This document shows positions 54,852 to 62,531 of a stretch of DNA of 64,000 nt, piece by piece (the stretch's first letter is position 1; the number at the start of each line of letters is the position of its first letter). Location: contig NZ_QGMZ01000010.1 in NCBI RefSeq assembly GCF_003173335.1, positions 76,974 to 140,973 on the forward strand, in the 5' to 3' direction. The translations under genes and the position numbers were made by a program. Below the pieces are notes generated by a model. It saw nothing but the letters and a program-made list of their open reading frames with translations. It ran no database searches and was not told the DNA's origin. Source of the stretch: Methanospirillum stamsii (GTDB lineage Archaea; Halobacteriota; Methanomicrobia; Methanomicrobiales; Methanospirillaceae).

Positions 54852-55184
54852 ATGAGTAATATACCTCCAATCGAACTCCTGTCAAAAATAATTCGCGACG
54901 AATTCGCGAAACAGGAGATAGTTGTCATTTCAGTCTATCTATTTGGTAGTCGTGCGAGGGGAACTGCAAAACCGGACAGCGATTGGGATTTTCTTATAAT
55001 TACAGAGGGAAAAATCCCCCATTTATTGCAAAGAAAAATCATATCAGGAATTAGAAAAATATTCGTTTTTGATTATGATATCGATGCAGATTTTATCGTA
55101 CTGGCAAAAGATGAAATTCAATCAGCAAACAACGACAAGGGTAGAATCTCGTACTATGCCTTACGGGAAGGATTACCCGTATGA
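54852..55184 (+). CDS. MNT-domain nucleotidyltransferase of a HEPN/MNT pair (110 aa)
   Basis: VISVYLFGSRARGTAKPDSDWDFLII gives the GSx10DxD motif, and IDADFIVLAKDE holds the third acidic residue. It should act as antitoxin to the HEPN protein encoded next, whose ATG overlaps the stop by 4 bp. That HEPN gene carries an amber codon, so the antitoxin may now lack a functional partner. Confidence 0.88.
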   Translation: MSNIPPIELLSKIIRDEFAKQEIVVISVYLFGSRARGTAKPDSDWDFLIITEGKIPHLLQRKIISGIRKIFVFDYDIDADFIVLAKDEIQSANNDKGRISYYALREGLPV

Positions 55185-55588
55185 GTATAAATATTGAAAC
55201 TCTACGACGATGGTGCGTAAAGGCTGATAATGATTTAAAAAATGCATGCCATGAGATAGAACACGAAGATCCGGCTCTGGATACCGTATGTTTCCATGTT
55301 TAGCAGACCGCTGAAAAATATCTAAAAGCATTTTTAGTTTTTTCAGATAGTGAAATTCCTAAAACTCATTCATTAATCAGACTCATCAGAGACTGTATAC
55401 TAATTGATCCATCTTTTAATGAACTAATACAGAAGAACATTGATGAATTAACTGATTTTGCGGTTGAAATCCGATATGCTGATGACTTTTACTTTCCAAG
55501 TATAGAAGAATCTCGGGATGCAATAAAGAAAGCCGAATTTGTCCGAGCATTCGTCCTTTCAAAAATAACCAATATTGAAAATAACTAA
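55181..55588 (+). pseudogene. HEPN-domain toxin interrupted by an amber codon
   Basis: The frame from ATG 55181 reads LRRWCVKADNDLKNACHEI, CFHV, then TAG at 55301-55303, then QTAEKYLKAFLVF and on to a TAA at 55586-55588. HEPN proteins have CFHxQQAAEKYLKAFL at this point, so the amber replaces the first Gln and is one C-to-T change from CAG. Everything else aligns without gaps over about 135 codons, so the lesion is recent. Readthrough is unlikely, because TAG also ends normal genes here (for example at 5747-5749). Upstream coupling to the MNT gene is intact. Confidence 0.82.
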
Positions 55589-55721
55589 GAGTTTTTCGCT
55601 TTTGGAAATAATATTGAAATTCCGGATTGAAAGAAGGGATAATCCGTAATAATCAGGATTTTTTGTAGTATTGAATGGGAGGACACTTTCTTCTCAGTCT
55701 CTAATAATATCGGTACCGGAT

Positions 55722-56411
55722 CTACACATGGTTAATCAGTTCGAGGACATCTTTTCTCATGAAAGGACCTCCATGTCCGGGATAAAAGACCGTAGCATTA
55801 TCATCGGCAATGGTCCGGATACTTGAGAGTATTTTATCAGGTTCATCAGCCCAGAATGGAAATCCTGGCTTTCCGGATGGAATTTTCGGGAATATCAGAT
55901 CTCCTGTAAACCTCTCACCTGAATCAAGTGCTACAGACACCGACCCTTTTGCATGGCCGGGAGTTGGAATTACCATTCCGGATATTCCGTAAGAAGAGAG
56001 ATTATAGGGGGCATCGATGAGAATATCCGGTTTAAATGGAGGAAATGCCGAGTGTTTCTTCATGGAAAAAAAGAATTTTAAAAGATGTCCCGTCATCGAA
56101 CAGGGCTGTAATTCACCCTGCACCCCTTTTTGCAGTAACTCTGCAGTATTTACATGCGACAATACCGGAGCCGTAGTTCTCTCACGAATAGCAGATACTG
56201 ATCCGGCATGGTCCTGATGACCATGGGTGAGAATAATAAGCGAAAGATCCTGAAAGTTAATTCCGTTTTCCTTCATTATGTCAAAGATTTTCAATGCACT
56301 ACCGGGTATTCCGGTATCAATAAGAATAATTCCCTCCTGTTTCACCAGGTATGCATTCACAAACCCGAGCGATATTGGGATTATCTCCAGTGGCGGTACG
56401 ATGTCAGTCAT
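55722..56411 (-). CDS. MBL-fold metallo-hydrolase (229 aa)
   Basis: The beta-lactamase-fold metal motif THGHQDHAG is present, with later ligands in TPGHAKGSVS (His), FTGDLIF (Asp) and FYPGHGGPF (His), so a binuclear zinc or iron site should form. The size fits glyoxalase II-like or related hydrolases, but the substrate is not predictable. There is no signal peptide. It marks the return to ordinary chromosomal sequence after the defence island. Confidence 0.88.
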   Translation of the reverse strand: MTDIVPPLEIIPISLGFVNAYLVKQEGIILIDTGIPGSALKIFDIMKENGINFQDLSLIILTHGHQDHAGSVSAIRERTTAPVLSHVNTAELLQKGVQGELQPCSMTGHLLKFFFSMKKHSAFPPFKPDILIDAPYNLSSYGISGMVIPTPGHAKGSVSVALDSGERFTGDLIFPKIPSGKPGFPFWADEPDKILSSIRTIADDNATVFYPGHGGPFMRKDVLELINHV

Positions 56412-56519
56412 GCATGAATGATAGATCTGTGAAGTAATAGGATCTTTGGTTGAGGAAAAAAAGAAAATTCAGAAAAAAGGTTCCAATGCAGTAATTCAGC
56501 ACAAAAAAAGAGAAAAGAA

Positions 56520-57023
56520 TTATGCCAGGGCCGGAATCGTGTCTGCCCAGGTCTCAATGGTTGTGAGAATGCTATCTGCTTCGTAACTTGATACCATGAC
56601 TCCGGTACGGTTGAACCGGATATTAAAGAGTTCTCCGGTTTCAGTATGACATTTGAGTGTCACGGAGAAGTTATCTTCTGAACTGTCATGTGATGCAGTC
56701 CCCCCCATCGCACTTGCCATGGCAGTGTTTGCCAGAACAGTTGAGGTAATGGTGTCAAAGGCTCCGGATGATCCGGCACGGACAGTCACATACCCGACCT
56801 GTTTTCCTTCGGTGTTTTCATAGACGACCTTCCCGGTATAATACTCGGAAGTTTTCTGGACCGGAGCAAGAGTTTCCCCTCCGGAAGTGTATGGCGTGCA
56901 GTTCCACGGATTATCAGTGATTATTCCGGCGATGATGGTATTCATCGCATCTTTGCTTGCAAACGGAGCTGCGAGAACCCGTTCAGCACTTTTTACGGTT
57001 GACTTTGCTACAAAATCTGCCAT
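56520..57023 (-). CDS. Conserved-looking hypothetical protein (167 aa)
   Basis: Not recognised. The protein begins MADFVAKSTVKSAERVLAAPFASKDAMNTIIAGIITDNPW and continues with a beta-rich middle (YTGKVVYENTEGKQVGYVTVRAG, FSVTLKCHTETGELFNIRFNRTGVMV) and a short helical end. It is soluble with no signal peptide. ATG 57023 is preferred, since the 27 residues before it look like untranslated leader and no ribosome-binding site supports the longer form. It is a single-gene unit. Confidence 0.65.
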   Translation of the reverse strand: MADFVAKSTVKSAERVLAAPFASKDAMNTIIAGIITDNPWNCTPYTSGGETLAPVQKTSEYYTGKVVYENTEGKQVGYVTVRAGSSGAFDTITSTVLANTAMASAMGGTASHDSSEDNFSVTLKCHTETGELFNIRFNRTGVMVSSYEADSILTTIETWADTIPALA

Positions 57024-57384
57024 GTTCGACTTTTCCCCTGTCTCGAACTGAGACATACAGTATTGAACCGGAGTGTATAAGGGAAAAAAACAAAATGAGA
57101 ACATAGCGAGAATTTCAGCCGATTTAACGATTGATTGGCATTAAAGAGCGTGGCCTGGAAACCTGAAAATGTTTCCATGAAAATAGAAACCAGACCGGAG
57201 TGGACTGACTGCTCTTGGCCATATGAATAGGACCACTCATCCACAGAGAAGACAATGTCAGGCTTGCTGTATGAAAAAAGAAGCAGGGATTTTGGTCATT
57301 TAGAGGGTTTGATTAAAAAACGGAGGGGAATACCCGTAATGGACGGAAAAATTCACAATCTATGGACCGGATGGAAAAACCATC
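57024..57384. other. Gene-free spacer
   Basis: Short open frames occur on both strands, but none has protein-like composition or a ribosome-binding site. No strong repeat or hairpin was noticed. It should include the promoter of the gene at 57023. Confidence 0.35.
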
Positions 57385-57699
57385 CTACTGATGGTGGCCT
57401 TTTCCATGCCCATGTTGTCCGGACTTTCCACCATTTCCGGATTTGCCTTCTAATCTTCCATACTGCATTCCGGTTCCATCACGGGGCGGGTTTTCGTTAT
57501 GCGGACAAACCTCCCGGATGCAGGATCCATCAGCACCCTGCTGACCGGCATTGCTTTGATTATTCAGACCAAAGTGGTAGCCGGTTCCATCCTGGGGGCC
57601 GGTCTTTCCTGCTCCTGATACCGGAAGAGTCATGATCAGAATCACCAGTACGGCAATGATTCCAATTCCTACAATACCCATGGTGGTTCGTTTCATCAT
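57385..57699 (-). CDS. Small secreted/anchored protein with PPRDGTGMQYG motif (104 aa)
   Basis: An N-terminal membrane or signal segment (GIVGIGIIAVLVILIMTLPVSGAG) is followed by a hydrophilic, glycine-rich body. It has two Cys (CIREVCPHNENPPRDGTGMQYG) and a His/Gly-rich tail (GQHGHGKGHHQ) that could bind metal. The motif CP(x)nN(x)nPPRDGTGMQYG is shared with the next gene, only 13 bp upstream, so they are tandem paralogues in one operon. Function is unknown; likely extracytoplasmic. Confidence 0.7.
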   Translation of the reverse strand: MMKRTTMGIVGIGIIAVLVILIMTLPVSGAGKTGPQDGTGYHFGLNNQSNAGQQGADGSCIREVCPHNENPPRDGTGMQYGRLEGKSGNGGKSGQHGHGKGHHQ

Positions 57700-57712
57700 C
57701 TCACCTGGTTTC

Positions 57713-57946
57713 TTATCGCTTCAGGTTTTTTCCATACTGCATTCCGGTTCCATCCCGGGGAGGAGTCTGGTTAAACGGACAATCTTCCTGGGGACAATCC
57801 GGATTTGGACACGTTCCAAGGTTCTGGCCTAACTCTCCTCCACTCTGGAGCATCTTTCCATTTCCACCCTGGCCGGCTGCTGATGCCGGGAGTATAAACG
57901 CCAGAGCAATCAGACCTAATATGAGAAAAATTGTTATTCCTTTCAT
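57713..57946 (-). CDS. Small secreted protein with PPRDGTGMQYG motif, paralogue (77 aa)
   Basis: A signal peptide (MKGITIFLILGLIALAFILPASAAG) precedes a short mature part with three Cys (CPNPDCPQEDCPFNQTPPRDGTGMQYG). It is the first gene of the pair; the shared 3' ends give a direct repeat at DNA level (about 57732-57760 and 57457-57485). The regular Cys spacing suggests disulfides or metal binding outside the cell. It is divergent from the HTH-FHA gene. Confidence 0.7.
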   Translation of the reverse strand: MKGITIFLILGLIALAFILPASAAGQGGNGKMLQSGGELGQNLGTCPNPDCPQEDCPFNQTPPRDGTGMQYGKNLKR

Positions 57947-58092
57947 GATTTATCTGCACCTCCTGCAGTGCATACTCTTCCATTAGGCTTTGTGAGATAT
58001 AAACGGACAAAATGGGACTGGTTCCCCCCCTGAACCGGTTGGTTACAAGAGGGTAGACATTGATATTGACCGGCCGCCAATGAACAAGTGAG

Positions 58093-58887
58093 ATGATACA
58101 TGTGAATCCGGATAAACCAGATGACCGGACGATCCTTACCAGTTCAGATCAGGAATTTATTTCTGAACTCTCAGAATATCTCGATGTTCTTGCAAGTCCC
58201 ATCCGTCTTCAAATACTCTCATATGTCGGAACCAGGCCCCGGACAGTCAGACAGATCTCACATGAGATTAAAACAAGTTATGAGAATACCAAAAAGCACC
58301 TGAATAAACTGTTATCACTGGGTCTGATACAAAAAGAGATAGGGGTTTCAGATGAACCTGCAAACCAGGGTCAGCCGGTGTTCTATTATATTCTCATTCC
58401 CGATGCGTTAAAACATGCAGCAAACAATCTTACCATCTTTACCTCGGTAACAGGAAGTAATATTCCGGATTTATCAGAGCGGGCTATACAGGTAAAAACC
58501 GGATTGCACAGCATCCTCCCATCATCCGGACCCGGACTTGTTATTACGAGCGGTTCACAGACTGGAGATGTATTTGAATTAACAGAAAATGTCTACCGGA
58601 TTGGACGGGTAGAAGAGGGATGGGACGGGATCTCTTTGGAACCTGCAATACTGCTCAATGACGGGTATCGATCGGTCAGCCGGGTATCACGTCCCCATGC
58701 ATGGCTTCGAATACAGTCAGGATTCTGGACGATTTCAGAAGGTAACAGTAAAGGAGGGACGTATGTAAATGGTAAACCCGTGTCTCATGACCCCGTGGTG
58801 CTTACAGACGGAGACCATATTGAACTCTCACCCGAATCACTGGGAGTGGCGTTTATCTTTCGTTCAGGAAAAACCGATAATTCATGA
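58093..58887 (+). CDS. ArsR-type HTH protein fused to FHA domain (264 aa)
   Basis: The N-terminal half is an ArsR-like winged helix (LDVLASPIRLQILSYVGTRPRTVRQISHEIKTSYENTKKHLNKLLSLGLI). The C-terminal half is an FHA domain: YRIGRVEEGWDGISL, SVSRPHAWLRI-like core VSRVSRPHA, GGTYVNGKPV and LTDGDHIELSPE. FHA domains bind phosphothreonine. The next gene, overlapping by 4 bp, is a Ser/Thr kinase. The pair suggests that phosphorylation controls, or is read by, this DNA-binding protein (inference). The fusion of ArsR HTH with FHA is uncommon. Confidence 0.88.
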   Translation: MIHVNPDKPDDRTILTSSDQEFISELSEYLDVLASPIRLQILSYVGTRPRTVRQISHEIKTSYENTKKHLNKLLSLGLIQKEIGVSDEPANQGQPVFYYILIPDALKHAANNLTIFTSVTGSNIPDLSERAIQVKTGLHSILPSSGPGLVITSGSQTGDVFELTENVYRIGRVEEGWDGISLEPAILLNDGYRSVSRVSRPHAWLRIQSGFWTISEGNSKGGTYVNGKPVSHDPVVLTDGDHIELSPESLGVAFIFRSGKTDNS

Positions 58888-60125
58888 AAACCACCATTTT
58901 TCCACCAGCAAATACGATTGCAGATAAAAAACACATCTCCGCCGGAATAGGTAATATTCTAAGCCTCATCCTTGCTGTGAATTACCTCCTCGCTTTTGTA
59001 CTCCTCCTTTCTACATCTGTGCATCATGGACATGGGGGAGGAATGGGAGCCGGGCCGGGGAATGCAATCAATCTCTATATGCCTTCGTTTTTGATACTTT
59101 TCCTTCTCCTTATCCTGTTTCACCTCATCTCTCTCTTTCAGGTTCGTCTTCCTGTCCGGTTGATAGTAGTAATCGGCTTTGGTCAGGTAATATCAGGGAC
59201 ACTGGCATTAGGTCTGTTATTATTCTCCCGTCAATCACTCAGTCTTCTTCAGACGGTATACCCGGGCACGACGCTTCTTATCATTTCATTGGCACTATCT
59301 ATTCTGAGCGGAATGGTAATGATCATAAAGCAGGTCAGACATGGACATTTTTTCGAGATAAAATCTGATTCAAGGAATATTTCCGCATTTCCTCTCCCCA
59401 TGAACAGATATAAAAATGTCCGGCTCATTGGTGAGGGCGGAGTAGGGGCTGTCTGGTATGCAGAACGCATCGGAGATGGAGTTCCGGTGGTTGTTAAGGT
59501 TCCAAGAAGAGATGATGAAAAGACCGGAATGTCATTTATGCAGGAGATAAATATCTGGAAGGATCTGGAACATACGCATATTGCACGGGTTTTTTCGGCT
59601 AATATCCTTCCGGTTCCTTATATCGAGATAGAATATCTCCCCGGATCAGTTGCAGAACTGAATACGCCGGTGCAGTTGGAGCAGGCATTAGGGATTATCA
59701 GAGGTCTGGTCTCTGCTCTCATGTATGCCCATGCAAGGGGAGTAATTCACTGCGATATAAAACCGACAAACATCCTGTTAACCGCGGAAGGAATCCCAAA
59801 ACTTACCGATTGGGGTCTTGCCCGGTCAGGTTCATCCCGATGGTCGGTAGAAGGATTTTCTCCAACATATGCATCTCCGGAACAACGAAAAAGTCATCCG
59901 GAGTGCAAATTTTCAACAGACATCTGGCAGACCGGGATGGTATTTGCTGAACTTCTGACCGGCAAAGCAGATATTCCTTCAGGTAAAGAACCGGTATTTC
60001 TGACAGAAAAGGGAAGTTTAATCCTTTCTATCTTACAAAAGTGCATGGCAATCGATCCAACTGAGAGATACCCATCAGTTCAGGCACTCTCCGATGACCT
60101 CTCTCATATCATCATCAGGGAATAA
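58884..60125 (+). CDS. Membrane-anchored Ser/Thr protein kinase (413 aa)
   Basis: The N-terminal 150 residues hold about four membrane helices, with a short His/Gly loop (HHGHGGGMGAGPG). The cytosolic part is a Hanks-type kinase: Gly loop GEGGVGAVWYAE, ATP Lys205 (VVVKVP), catalytic Asp291 in HCDIKPTN, metal Asp309 in DWG, and SPEQ in the activation region. All key residues are present; HRD and DFG are HCD and DWG. It is coupled by a 4-bp overlap to the HTH-FHA gene, a likely substrate or reader. A decayed copy of its 3' end lies at 60716-60921. Confidence 0.9.
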   Translation: MKTTIFPPANTIADKKHISAGIGNILSLILAVNYLLAFVLLLSTSVHHGHGGGMGAGPGNAINLYMPSFLILFLLLILFHLISLFQVRLPVRLIVVIGFGQVISGTLALGLLLFSRQSLSLLQTVYPGTTLLIISLALSILSGMVMIIKQVRHGHFFEIKSDSRNISAFPLPMNRYKNVRLIGEGGVGAVWYAERIGDGVPVVVKVPRRDDEKTGMSFMQEINIWKDLEHTHIARVFSANILPVPYIEIEYLPGSVAELNTPVQLEQALGIIRGLVSALMYAHARGVIHCDIKPTNILLTAEGIPKLTDWGLARSGSSRWSVEGFSPTYASPEQRKSHPECKFSTDIWQTGMVFAELLTGKADIPSGKEPVFLTEKGSLILSILQKCMAIDPTERYPSVQALSDDLSHIIIRE

Positions 60126-60186
60126 TTGAATTATACATCCCCTAAAGCCGGAGAGTTCAGGGATTAAGCAGACTATAAAATTAGAT

Positions 60187-60468
60187 TTAGCGGGGAATTT
60201 TCTCATTCAGGAATTTATAAAACTTCACATAGATATCCGGATGTTTTTTCATGTTCCTGAAAATTTTCTGGTTTACCAATTCATCACACGGAAGAAATGG
60301 TTCCTGTTTGTTTTTAAGATCTTGTGATGTGATGATGGTTGTTTCTCCCGAATTCAGAGAAAAGATAATAGATCTTTCTTTTTCACCCGGGCCGATGAGC
60401 GTTTGAATGGGTTCTCCATGAATATCAGTACGATATCCAAGAACTTTGTTTGGTCGTTTTTGCTGCAT
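60187..60468 (-). CDS. Hypothetical protein (93 aa)
   Basis: Not recognised. It is a small soluble protein (VLGYRTDIHGEPIQTLIGPGEKERSIIFSLNSGETTIITSQDL) with a basic helical end. A TATA-like TAATATATAC about 20 bp before ATG 60468 suggests a leaderless transcript; an in-frame TTG at 60474 is the alternative start. It lies between the kinase gene and the decayed copy of that gene, so it may have been inserted by the same rearrangement. Confidence 0.5.
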   Translation of the reverse strand: MQQKRPNKVLGYRTDIHGEPIQTLIGPGEKERSIIFSLNSGETTIITSQDLKNKQEPFLPCDELVNQKIFRNMKKHPDIYVKFYKFLNEKIPR

Positions 60469-60994
60469 GGTCAAATGATACAGTATATATTAGATCTTAA
60501 TCATAGATAATAGATCGGATAATCCCATTTAATTTAATATTTAAAATAAATAGATGTGATTAACCCTTATTTATGAGTGTTTTTGTAATCTACGTAAAAA
60601 TACAAAAAATAGGAATAAAGATCACATTCATCAGTAGAATTAATCAACCGATTAGAGGTATCTGCGATGAAATCATCCATTATCCGGAGATATTTTTTCG
60701 ATATCCCTTTTTTGAACCTCATGGCAGATAGATATGGTATTTGCTGACCTTCCGACCGAAAAAGGAAGTAGCATCTTTTCTATCTTATAAAAGTGCCATG
60801 CAGTGGGTCCAACTGATAGATATCAATCTGTTCAGGTACTCACCAATAATCTCTGCCTCATCTCAAAATCAGGAAATAATTGAATTGCATATCCCCTAAA
60901 ACCAGAAAGTTCAGGGATGTAACCCCCCTGTTTTGAAAGTTTATATCTCTTGAGAATGTATAGATGATTATCCACCAGACAGGCGGTATGCATC
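60469..60994. other. Region without intact gene; holds kinase relic
   Basis: The left 240 bp are AT-rich and hold the promoter of the gene at 60468. From 60716 to 60921 lies a degenerate copy of the 3' end of the kinase gene (listed separately). No intact coding frame is seen. Confidence 0.5.
60716..60921 (+). pseudogene. Decayed duplicate of Ser/Thr kinase 3' end
   Basis: ATGGTATTTGCTGACCTTC, then TTTTCTATCTTATAAAAGTG, CCAACTGATAGATATC and AATAATTGAATTGCATATCC match the kinase sequence at about 59937-60162, including about 35 bp beyond the kinase stop codon. Frameshifts and stops prevent translation. It shows that a segment of this locus was once duplicated in direct orientation. Confidence 0.75.
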
Positions 60995-61567
60995 ATGAAA
61001 AAAATTATTGTGCTCCTCATTCTTCTCCTTGCATCCCTGGTAATTATCCTCCCCCTATCTGCTGCCGGACAGGGGAATGGAAACAGATTTGTAGATAATA
61101 TGAATCTGACCCTTCCAGAGCCGGATACCTACAACCTGACTGATATTGAAGTTTTAGATCTCCTCTTCATCAGAGAAGAAGAACAGATGGCACATGATCT
61201 CTATAGAGTATGGTATGATATGTATTCTATTCCGGTATTTGAGAATATTGCAGATGCTGAAGAGACACATGCCAGTGAAGTGCAATTTTTACTTGACAGG
61301 TACCAGGTTCCTTCTGACATGATTGGAAATCTTTCATCAGGCTATAGTAACCCGGATATCCGGACATTGTCTGAAGAACTGGCAGAACAAGGAAAACTGT
61401 CGCTGACTGATGCACTAAAAGCCGGAGTATCTATCGAAGAAACAGATATTGCAGATCTCGATAAAGCAATTGCAAACACCAGCAAACCGGATATTATTCT
61501 GGTTTACACGAACCTCCGGAGCGGGTCGGAAAATCACTTAAGTGCATTTACCAGGCAACTCACTTAA
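60995..61567 (+). CDS. Secreted DUF2202 ferritin-like protein (190 aa)
   Basis: A signal peptide (IIVLLILLLASLVIILPLSAAG) is followed by a helical domain with FIREEEQMAHDLYRVWYDMY, FENIADAEETHASEVQFLLDRY and a late Glu/His pair (RSGSENHLSAFTRQL). Repeated ExxH pairs are the metal ligands of ferritin-like four-helix bundles, and DUF2202 belongs to that group. It probably binds iron outside the cytoplasm; activity is unknown. Confidence 0.85.
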   Translation: MKKIIVLLILLLASLVIILPLSAAGQGNGNRFVDNMNLTLPEPDTYNLTDIEVLDLLFIREEEQMAHDLYRVWYDMYSIPVFENIADAEETHASEVQFLLDRYQVPSDMIGNLSSGYSNPDIRTLSEELAEQGKLSLTDALKAGVSIEETDIADLDKAIANTSKPDIILVYTNLRSGSENHLSAFTRQLT

Positions 61568-61827
61568 ACCGATTTTTATCTGCCCTTATTTTTTTCTCCG
61601 GGGATAGGAACATCATGCTCCCTGCACCAGATAGACCAGGATACTAAAATCACAAAATTATTCAGATTTTATAATAGTCGGGGGAATATTCCCTTAAAAT
61701 GAGTGAGGTCATCTTTTTTTACAATCAATGTAAGTATCAACCCGGGTTAACCGATATTCAAAGAACCATTCGGGCATTATTGCTGCAAACAGGAAGATAA
61801 TTAATTATTCACAGCAAAAACGTAAGG

Positions 61828-62340
61828 ATGAAAAAAGTAATAATACTGCTTTTCCTTTGCTTTATCGTAGTAATGGTGCAGGGAAGTGATTCTTCCGGCA
61901 CAAGTGATACCAAAAGGCTGGTTGACTACCAATTAGACAGGTTTAACAAAACACCTGATTTAATCGATACTGAACTTGAACGATTCAATAAAACACCAAA
62001 ACCTATTGATATAGAAATGGAAAGAATGAACAAGTCACCTGAGTTCATTGATACTGAACTTGAAATTCTCAATAAAACACCAAAACCAATTGATATAGAA
62101 ATGGAAAGAATGAACACGTCACCTCAATTCATTGATACAAAACTTGAAATTCTCAATAAAACACCAAAACCCATTGACATAGAAATGGAAAGAATGAACA
62201 AGTCACCTCAGTTCGTTGATACAGAACTTGAAATTCTCAATAAAACACCAAAACCCATTGACATAGAAATGGAAAGAATGAACACGTCACCTCAGTTAGT
62301 TGATACCGAACTCTACCGATTTAATAATACTCCATACTGA
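61828..62340 (+). CDS. Secreted protein of ten 14-residue repeats (170 aa)
   Basis: A signal peptide (MKKVIILLFLCFIVVMVQGS) and a short linker are followed only by 14-residue repeats of type DTELEILNKTPKPI / DIEMERMNKSPQFI, ten units up to the last codon. Asn-Lys-Thr/Ser-Pro recurs in nearly every unit, and acidic and hydrophobic positions alternate, which would suit a solenoid or amphipathic helix-turn array. NKT/NKS/NTS sites resemble N-glycosylation sequons (NxS/T), although Pro follows them. No family is recognised. Confidence 0.75.
   Translation: MKKVIILLFLCFIVVMVQGSDSSGTSDTKRLVDYQLDRFNKTPDLIDTELERFNKTPKPIDIEMERMNKSPEFIDTELEILNKTPKPIDIEMERMNTSPQFIDTKLEILNKTPKPIDIEMERMNKSPQFVDTELEILNKTPKPIDIEMERMNTSPQLVDTELYRFNNTPY
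61924..62340 (+). repeat. Ten tandem 42-bp repeats in coding sequence
   Basis: Units begin every 42 bp from 61924 (61966, 62008, 62050, and so on to 62302). Pairs of units form an 84-bp higher-order repeat in the middle, where DNA identity is highest. The outermost units have diverged most, the usual sign of unequal exchange in the centre. Confidence 0.95.
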
Positions 62341-62531
62341 CCGGGTATCCACAATTCCACAGACCATTAATCTCACCCTTTTTTCAAATTGCCTTCATGG
62401 CATCCAATGGTTAATCATAACTCAGATCTCTTCATACCAGTATCTCTGTTTAGTTACAGATACCAAAGACCAGGGAAAATATACGAGATTAAAAAAGATT
62501 CATCCGGTTTTTAACCGGAAACATATAAAAA

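Noticed and set aside
55301-55303. Amber codon read as pyrrolysine
   Set aside because: TAG terminates ordinary genes in this window (for example at 5747-5749), the pyl system is not expected in this lineage, and the residue is Gln in the family; a nonsense mutation is simpler.
57008-57244. 78-codon minus-strand frame
   Set aside because: It overlaps the start of the better supported gene at 56520-57023 and has no motif or ribosome-binding site.
61924-62340. 42-bp repeats as a CRISPR array or origin iterons
   Set aside because: Contiguous units lie entirely within an open reading frame with a signal peptide and keep protein-level periodicity.
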